Assembly (NCBI GenBank): GCA_020432595.1
Contig: JAGQGA010000121.1
Coordinates: forward strand, 1-10,823
Origin: Anaerolineales bacterium
Lineage (GTDB): Bacteria; Chloroflexota; Anaerolineae; Promineifilales; Promineifilaceae
Reading direction: 5' to 3'
DNA length: 10,823 nt
Under the pieces are notes generated by a model that saw nothing but the letters and a program-made list of their open reading frames with translations, ran no database searches and was not told the DNA's origin. The position numbers and the translations under genes are program-made. Below, one piece after another: positions 6,821-10,823 of the stretch (position 1 is its first letter; every line of letters begins with the position of its first letter).

Positions 6821-7618
6821 ATGAGTAGAGAACGTACCTTTCGCAGTGAAGCCATTGTGCTGCGGCGCACCGATTTTGGCGAGGCGGATCGGTTGCTGAC
6901 GCTGTATACGCGGGAGTTTGGCAAAATAACGGCCGTTGCCAAAGGGGCGCGCAAACCCCAAAGCCGCAAAACGGGGCATGTGGAGCTATTTATGCGGAGC
7001 AAGCTCTTTTTTGCCAAGGGGCGGGACATTGACGTGATTACCCAAGCAGAAATGGTGGCGGGCTATGCAGAACTGCGGGCTGACTTGGTGCGGGCCACGT
7101 ATGCGTCGTATGTGGTGGAACTGCTGGATCGGTTTACGGTTGAAGATGACCACAATATCAGCATTTATGATCTGGTGGCAAATACGCTGGACGCTTTAAC
7201 CACCGCTGAGGATTTGCTGCTGCTGGCGCGATTTTATGAGCTGCGGCTGCTAGGGCTGACGGGGTTCCGGCCGCAGTTGTTTCAATGCGTGGTTTCGAGT
7301 GAACCGATTGCGGAAGAAGACCAGTTTTTTTCAGCAGAACTAGGTGGGCTGCTGCGGCCGGAATATCAAGAACAAGATCGGCGGGCGGTGCCGATAACGG
7401 CCGTTTCTGTCAAAGTCCTGCGCTATTTGCAAACCCGGCCTTGGGAAACGGTGTCGTCGCTGCGGCTTAAACGGCCGTTGCACCGTGACCTCGAAAGCAT
7501 CATGCACCATTACCTCACCTACATTCTGGAACGCAATCTCAAATCAGTTGATTTTCTCTACCGGCTGCGACGCGAGGCGGAGTTATTTGCTTCCCCAGAC
7601 AACCCAATGATCTCTTAA
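6821..7618 (+). CDS. recO: DNA repair protein RecO
   Basis: RecO works with RecR (and RecF) to load RecA onto SSB-coated DNA during gap repair. The 265-residue protein has the N-terminal OB-fold signature RSEAIVLRRTDFGEADRLLT followed by YTREFGKITAVAKGARKPQS, then LFFAKGRDIDVITQAEMV. The C-terminal part is helical and contains ARFYELRLLGLTGFRPQLFQC and the GGLLRPEY segment. Length is normal for the family. In many RecO proteins the latter region holds a four-Cys zinc site; here only C156 remains, with Ser at the next CxxC position and RPEY in place of the second pair. ATG 6821 begins a typical N-terminus, but no Shine-Dalgarno is visible and a terminator ends nine bases upstream. The gene carries three AACGGCCGTT palindromes. 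Confidence 0.92.
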   Translation: MSRERTFRSEAIVLRRTDFGEADRLLTLYTREFGKITAVAKGARKPQSRKTGHVELFMRSKLFFAKGRDIDVITQAEMVAGYAELRADLVRATYASYVVELLDRFTVEDDHNISIYDLVANTLDALTTAEDLLLLARFYELRLLGLTGFRPQLFQCVVSSEPIAEEDQFFSAELGGLLRPEYQEQDRRAVPITAVSVKVLRYLQTRPWETVSSLRLKRPLHRDLESIMHHYLTYILERNLKSVDFLYRLRREAELFASPDNPMIS

Positions 7619-7953
7619 ACTTAATGTGTGACTAAAAATGGTGACAACGCTGAGGGACAGGAAATCTGCGGCAAATACTTTGGTTTGGACAAAGATGAAG
7701 ACATTTATGATTATTTTCGTGACCATTATGCCCACAGAGCTTGTGGTTTTAAACTCGTTCGGTTTATGTCAAGTGTCTTGCACAGTTAACGTCCTCTTGC
7801 CATTTTCTTGTCGTTTGTTTTCTGGTGCGTGATATGTAGCAAATGAACTTTTGGGCACCATACACCACGTCAAAATCAAGTCAACCCCATGAATTCCCAA
7901 AGAACCCAAAACCTTAGCTTGTAACCAACGCTATCAATCCTGTTTGTTTTTTT
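7619..7953. other. 335-bp gap between recO and the glycosyltransferase
   Basis: This gap lies between the repair genes and the surface-glycan genes. It is more AT-rich than its surroundings and has no AACGGCCGTT palindrome. Apart from the short ORF at 7628-7789, nothing recognisable is seen: no tRNA, clear terminator or convincing promoter. A weak 7-bp inverted repeat (TTTTGGG near 7848, CCCAAAA near 7905) is present. The last bases before ATG 7954 are a T-rich run without a ribosome binding site. Confidence 0.5.
7628..7789 (+). CDS. Possible small ORF or remnant gene, 53 codons, GTG start
   Basis: I do not recognise this product. From GTG 7628 the frame reads 53 residues, including QEICGKYFGLDKDED (11-25) and YDYFRDHYAHRACGFKLVRF (27-46), before TAA. 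Its acidic and aromatic composition looks more like real protein than the overlapping alternative frame at 7638-7832. The GFKL segment after an HxxxR stretch vaguely recalls bacterial sulfotransferases, but that is too little to name a family. No Shine-Dalgarno is visible. It could be a decayed fragment of a larger gene, since it lies in a low-information gap, or simply chance. Confidence 0.2.
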   Translation: MTKNGDNAEGQEICGKYFGLDKDEDIYDYFRDHYAHRACGFKLVRFMSSVLHS

Positions 7954-9996
7954 ATGAAACCGCCTAAATTTCGCCACAACATCTGGCTACTTGGGATTTT
8001 GCTATTGTCGGCTGGTCTGCGGCTGTGGCGGTTGGCAACCATTCCCTTTGGCTGGCACCCCGACGAAGCGACAAAGGCATTGCTGGCACTGGATGTGCTG
8101 TCGGGGAAGGCGGGTTTTCAGGCGTTCTTTTCCGCTTTCACCGGGCGCGAAGCGTTGTTTGTCTATCTGGAAGCGGGGCTGATTGCGCTGCTGGGCCATC
8201 CGATGTTTGCCGGCCGACTCCTCTCAGCCTTTGTCGGCATTCTCACGGTGGCTTTGAGCTACGCCGTCGGGCAAGAGCTGTTTAATCGGCGGGTAGGGGT
8301 ATTAACGGCCGTTTTCCTCACCCTCTCCCTCTGGCATCTCATCGCCAGTCGCAACGGCTACCGCGCCGTCATCCAGCCGCTGGTGCAGTTGCCCGTCGTC
8401 CTGCTGCTGTTTCACGGCTGGCGCAGCGGGAGGTGGCGGCATTTCCTGTGGGCGGGCTTCTTTTTGGGGCTGACACAATACACGTATACGGCCGTTCGCC
8501 TCTTCCCCTTTCTCATCCTCGCCATTGTCGGGCTGGCTTTGTTCGTCGAGCGAAAATTGGTGACGGGATATTGGTGGAAGCTGGTGGGAACGGCCGTTGT
8601 TGCCTTCCTCATCTTTCTCCCCCTCGGCCTCCACTTTTGGCACAATCCGCTCGACTTTTACGGTCGCGCCGCCCAGGTTTCTGTCTTTTCTGACCAATTT
8701 TCCGGCGGCGACCCCGCCGCCCGGCTGTGGCAAAGCATCAAAGAAACGGGGCGCATGTTTACCGTCTGGGGCGACATCAACTACCGCTTCAACATCGCCG
8801 GGCAGCCCGTCTTTGACCCCATCATGGGGGTGCTGTTTGTCGCCGGGCTGCTGCTGGCCGCCGTGCGCCTGTGGACGCAGCGCAAACGGCAGCGGCTTGC
8901 CTACGCCACTCTCTTCGTTTGGATGGGTTCCATGCTCCTCCCCATGCTCCTCTCCGCCGAATCCCTCCCCTACTACCAACGCGCCATCGGCATTTTGCCC
9001 GCCGTCTATATTTTTCCGGCGTTGGTCTTGGACAAGATAGGCAATTGGGCAAAGGCAATCTCCAATTCCCAATCTCCAATCTCCAATCTCTCAATCTCCC
9101 AATTTCTCAATCTCCTTCTTGTCGCCTACCTCACTCTCACCGTCAGCCGCGACTATTTCATCCACTGGCACAACAACCCGCAAAACGACGATGATCGGCG
9201 GGTGGCGATGGTCTATGTGGCGGACTATTTGCAGCGACACGTTGTCCACAGTTCGCTCTACTTATCCACACAATATCCACAGCACCCCACGCTGGCGCTG
9301 CTGGCTCCGCAGCAGTACGATGGCATTCACTGGTTTGATGCGACGCAGGCACTGCCATTGCCTAACCAGCCCGCCACCTACATTCTGCTGGCTGAAAACA
9401 CGCCGCAGCCTCTCTTGCTGGCGCGGGCGGTGGGGTTGGAACGGGTGGAAACGGCCGTTGATCGCTTCCACCGCCCCGTCTTCGATGTTTACCAATTCGA
9501 CGGCACTCCCCAACCGCCGCCAACCGACCAATCCCCCGCCGTGTGGTCATGGGAAACCCGCTTTGTGCCGGGTGACCCCAATGGATTGCGCCACCCGATT
9601 GACCTGCCCATTAACTTTGGCAACACCATGACCTTCCTCGGCCATGACCGTACCGAGGCCAGTACCCCCGGCAGCGTGCTGGAACTCGTTCTGTACTGGA
9701 CGCTCCAGCCCCGCCCCGACCGCCACTACATCATTTTTGCCCACCTGCTCAACGCCGACGGGCAGGTGATTGCGGGGTCTGATGCCAACCATTATCCGGC
9801 GCAATTTTGGCAGGCCGAGGGCGGTGAACGGCTCCTCAGCTACTTCCCGCTGTGGATTCCGCCCGACGCGCCGCCCGGCACTTACCAGGTGGAAATTGGG
9901 GTATATTACCAGCCAACGGGGGAGCGGCTGCCTGTTTTGCAGGGAGAAACGGCCGTTTCTGACCGCCTCCTCCTGCAACCCGTGGAGATTCGATGA
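7954..9996 (+). CDS. Polytopic PMT/ArnT-like (GT39/GT83-type) glycosyltransferase
   Basis: This 680-residue protein resembles GT-C enzymes that transfer sugars from polyprenyl-phosphate donors on the outer face of the membrane. TM1 (10-27) is followed by a loop with WHPDEA (35-40); its D37/E38 pair corresponds to the catalytic acidic residues of PMT/ArnT enzymes. Further hydrophobic segments lie near 67-81, 87-104, 113-130, 142-154, 164-176, 183-197, 209-227, 288-304, 317-333, 346-359 and 385-396. After about residue 400 the protein is soluble. The last ~140 residues, with WIPPDAPPGTYQVEIGVYY and ERLPVLQG, look like the beta-sandwich found behind such enzymes in Chloroflexota. A heptamer repeat encodes residues 368-387, between TM segments. 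No Shine-Dalgarno precedes ATG 7954. The stop overlaps the next start (ATGA), suggesting coupled translation. Donor and acceptor are unknown. Confidence 0.8.
   Translation: MKPPKFRHNIWLLGILLLSAGLRLWRLATIPFGWHPDEATKALLALDVLSGKAGFQAFFSAFTGREALFVYLEAGLIALLGHPMFAGRLLSAFVGILTVALSYAVGQELFNRRVGVLTAVFLTLSLWHLIASRNGYRAVIQPLVQLPVVLLLFHGWRSGRWRHFLWAGFFLGLTQYTYTAVRLFPFLILAIVGLALFVERKLVTGYWWKLVGTAVVAFLIFLPLGLHFWHNPLDFYGRAAQVSVFSDQFSGGDPAARLWQSIKETGRMFTVWGDINYRFNIAGQPVFDPIMGVLFVAGLLLAAVRLWTQRKRQRLAYATLFVWMGSMLLPMLLSAESLPYYQRAIGILPAVYIFPALVLDKIGNWAKAISNSQSPISNLSISQFLNLLLVAYLTLTVSRDYFIHWHNNPQNDDDRRVAMVYVADYLQRHVVHSSLYLSTQYPQHPTLALLAPQQYDGIHWFDATQALPLPNQPATYILLAENTPQPLLLARAVGLERVETAVDRFHRPVFDVYQFDGTPQPPPTDQSPAVWSWETRFVPGDPNGLRHPIDLPINFGNTMTFLGHDRTEASTPGSVLELVLYWTLQPRPDRHYIIFAHLLNADGQVIAGSDANHYPAQFWQAEGGERLLSYFPLWIPPDAPPGTYQVEIGVYYQPTGERLPVLQGETAVSDRLLLQPVEIR
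9056..9114 (+). repeat. CAATCTC heptamer array inside the glycosyltransferase gene
   Basis: Five 7-bp units (CAATCTC four times, CAATTCC once, 9056-9090) are followed by three 8-bp variants (9091-9114). The array stays open in frame and encodes AISNSQSPISNLSISQFLNL, a Ser/Asn/Ile-rich stretch unlike the surrounding protein. It sits just before the last predicted membrane span, in a loop likely to tolerate insertions. The same unit occurs reverse-complemented in the intergenic palindrome at 6186-6209. Confidence 0.75.
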
Positions 9997-10823
9997 AAAA
10001 GATGGTTACAGGTAACAGGTGGCAAGTTGCAGGATACTGTTTACTGTTTACTGTTTACTGTTTACTGTTTACTGGCTGCACCACGACTCCCGCTGTGTCA
10101 TTGCCGACGGCCTTGCCAACGGCCGTTCCGCCCGCCATCCTCGAAGCCACCTCAGCCGTTCCTCCCACCTGGACACCCAGCACGTCTGAACTGCTGCCTA
10201 CGCTGGATGCGGGGCAGGAAAGCAGGGGAATTGTGGCAGGAACGGCCGTTGGTCTCATCCCCACCTTCACCCCCATTTCACCCACCCGCACCCCCATTCC
10301 CACCGCCACCTCCACACCAGCCGCCACCCCCTACGTCAGCTTCATCCCCCAGCTTCCCCCCAGCACCGAACTAGGCCCCAGCAAGCTTGGCCTGCACGTC
10401 AACCGCAACAACAGCCCCAACATCATGGAATTTATCCGTCGCGCCCAGCCTTCTGTCATCAAAGGGGTGGCCGACCTCGGCTACATGGCCGAAATCAAGG
10501 AGGTGTCGCCGCGCACTATCACCGTCGGGCGCATTCCTGTGGAAAACCAGGATTATGGTGGCAACCCTGAGGAAGAAGCCCGCAAATTGGTGGCGGAACA
10601 ACTGCGGGAATATGAGCTAAATCCGGCCGTTGACTTTTGGGAAGGGTGGAATGAACCCGACCCCAATTTAGACCGTATGGAATGGTACGCCCGGTTTGAA
10701 GCGGAGCGGGTGCGTGAGATGGCAAAACACGGCTTCCGCACTGCCATTGGTGGCTTCTCCACCGGCGTGCCAGAGTTGGATGAATTCGAGCTGTTCGTCC
10801 CGGCCATTGAAGTAGCGCTAGAA
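9993..10823 (+). CDS. Lipoprotein with glycoside-hydrolase-like domain (partial, 3' end beyond window)
   Basis: From ATG 9993 the frame stays open for 277 codons to the window edge. Basic residues (K2, K3, R9), a hydrophobic core (13-27) and FTGC with C29 form a lipoprotein signal, so the mature protein is probably membrane-anchored outside the cell. A low-complexity Thr/Pro/Ala tether follows (about 30-115, for example PTFTPISPTRTPIPTATSTP). The globular region then begins near LGLHVNRNNSPNIMEFIRRA. FWEGWNEPDPN resembles the acid/base segment of clan-A-type glycoside hydrolases, making E221 the candidate catalytic acid; the nucleophile would lie beyond the window. Exact GH family is not assigned. 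The start overlaps the glycosyltransferase stop by four bases (ATGA), so the two are probably translationally coupled. Residues 5-29 are encoded by heptamer repeats. Confidence 0.75.
   Translation, partial: MKKMVTGNRWQVAGYCLLFTVYCLLFTGCTTTPAVSLPTALPTAVPPAILEATSAVPPTWTPSTSELLPTLDAGQESRGIVAGTAVGLIPTFTPISPTRTPIPTATSTPAATPYVSFIPQLPPSTELGPSKLGLHVNRNNSPNIMEFIRRAQPSVIKGVADLGYMAEIKEVSPRTITVGRIPVENQDYGGNPEEEARKLVAEQLREYELNPAVDFWEGWNEPDPNLDRMEWYARFEAERVREMAKHGFRTAIGGFSTGVPELDEFELFVPAIEVALE
10006..10075 (+). repeat. Ten heptamer units encoding the lipoprotein signal peptide
   Basis: The 70 bases divide into ten 7-bp units: TTACAGG, TAACAGG, TGGCAAG, TTGCAGG, ATACTGT, four TTACTGT and TTACTGG. The perfect core is five TACTGTT copies plus five bases (10035-10074). 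Because 7 is not a multiple of 3, three units (21 bases) encode one heptapeptide, YCLLFTV, and all three frames are stop-free and hydrophobic. Copy-number change by one unit would shift the downstream frame. Confidence 0.85.

Larger units (their letters stand above)
729..10250. repeat. Dispersed palindrome AACGGCCGTT, 18 exact copies
   Basis: Exact copies start at 729, 1434, 1555, 1587, 3297, 3807, 4365, 5384, 6736, 6928, 7396, 7470, 8304, 8589, 9450, 9948, 10118 and 10241. One-base 5' variants (TACGGCCGTT, CACGGCCGTT) start at 2998, 4864 and 8487. A random decamer is expected about 0.01 times in this length. The 1434 copy extends to a 16-bp palindrome (1431-1446). None occur in degV, coaD or the 335-bp gap. 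The coordinates give the span holding the copies, not one continuous element. Confidence 0.95.

Noticed and set aside
7638..7832. 64-codon ORF starting ATG 7638
   Set aside because: It has no Shine-Dalgarno and an unremarkable Ser/Val/Leu-rich product. The overlapping frame at 7628-7789 looks more protein-like, and neither is secure.
8302..9072. 256-codon minus-strand open frame inside the glycosyltransferase
   Set aside because: Its product is low-complexity Gly/Glu/Gln-rich sequence mirroring the sense gene, with no domain and no ribosome binding site.
9056..9114. CRISPR-like array
   Set aside because: Units are 7-8 bp and directly adjacent with no unique spacers, and they lie within an open coding frame.
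10027..10374. Alternative + frame beginning in the heptamer array and running 115 codons
   Set aside because: After the repeat it becomes Pro/Ser/His low-complexity sequence. The frame from ATG 9993 has the lipobox, tether and GH-like domain. It remains of interest only as the frame reached by repeat slippage.

Overview
The window looks like a chromosomal core region of a free-living bacterium, most likely a Chloroflexota member (Anaerolineae-like). This is inferred from the gene order fakA–degV–recG–coaD, a RecG with a long N-terminal extension, Thr/Pro-rich lipoprotein linkers, and PMT-type membrane glycosyltransferases with a C-terminal beta domain. No rRNA or other taxonomic marker is present. 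All confidently called genes are on the + strand.

Layout: (1) 1-2778, a fatty acid kinase pair: FakA (DAK2/DegV-type kinase) and a DegV/FakB fatty-acid-binding partner, separated by a strong intrinsic terminator. (2) 2812-6114, RecG helicase and then CoaD (phosphopantetheine adenylyltransferase). The gap between them is almost wholly one nested ~164-bp inverted repeat. (3) 6287-7618, a SepIVA/DivIVA-like coiled-coil protein, a compact terminator, and RecO. (4) 7619-7953, a gene-poor gap with at most a 53-codon ORF that may be a remnant. (5) 7954-10823, a polytopic PMT/ArnT-like glycosyltransferase overlapping by ATGA a lipoprotein with a glycoside-hydrolase-like domain, which runs off the window. 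The first half is lipid/CoA metabolism and DNA repair housekeeping; the last part is cell-surface glycan biology.

The most striking content is not a gene but a layer of short repeats. The perfect palindrome AACGGCCGTT occurs 18 times (21 with one-base 5' variants), against about 0.01 expected for a random decamer in this length. It lies mostly inside genes and usually in the frame that reads Thr-Ala-Val, and resembles in behaviour the cyanobacterial HIP1 palindrome. A second layer is 7-bp-period repeats (a GATTACT/GTTTACT family and a CAATCTC family) that occur between genes and inside two of them. One such array encodes nearly the whole signal peptide of the terminal lipoprotein, so that gene could be phase-variable. 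No tRNA, rRNA, CRISPR array or insertion sequence was seen.
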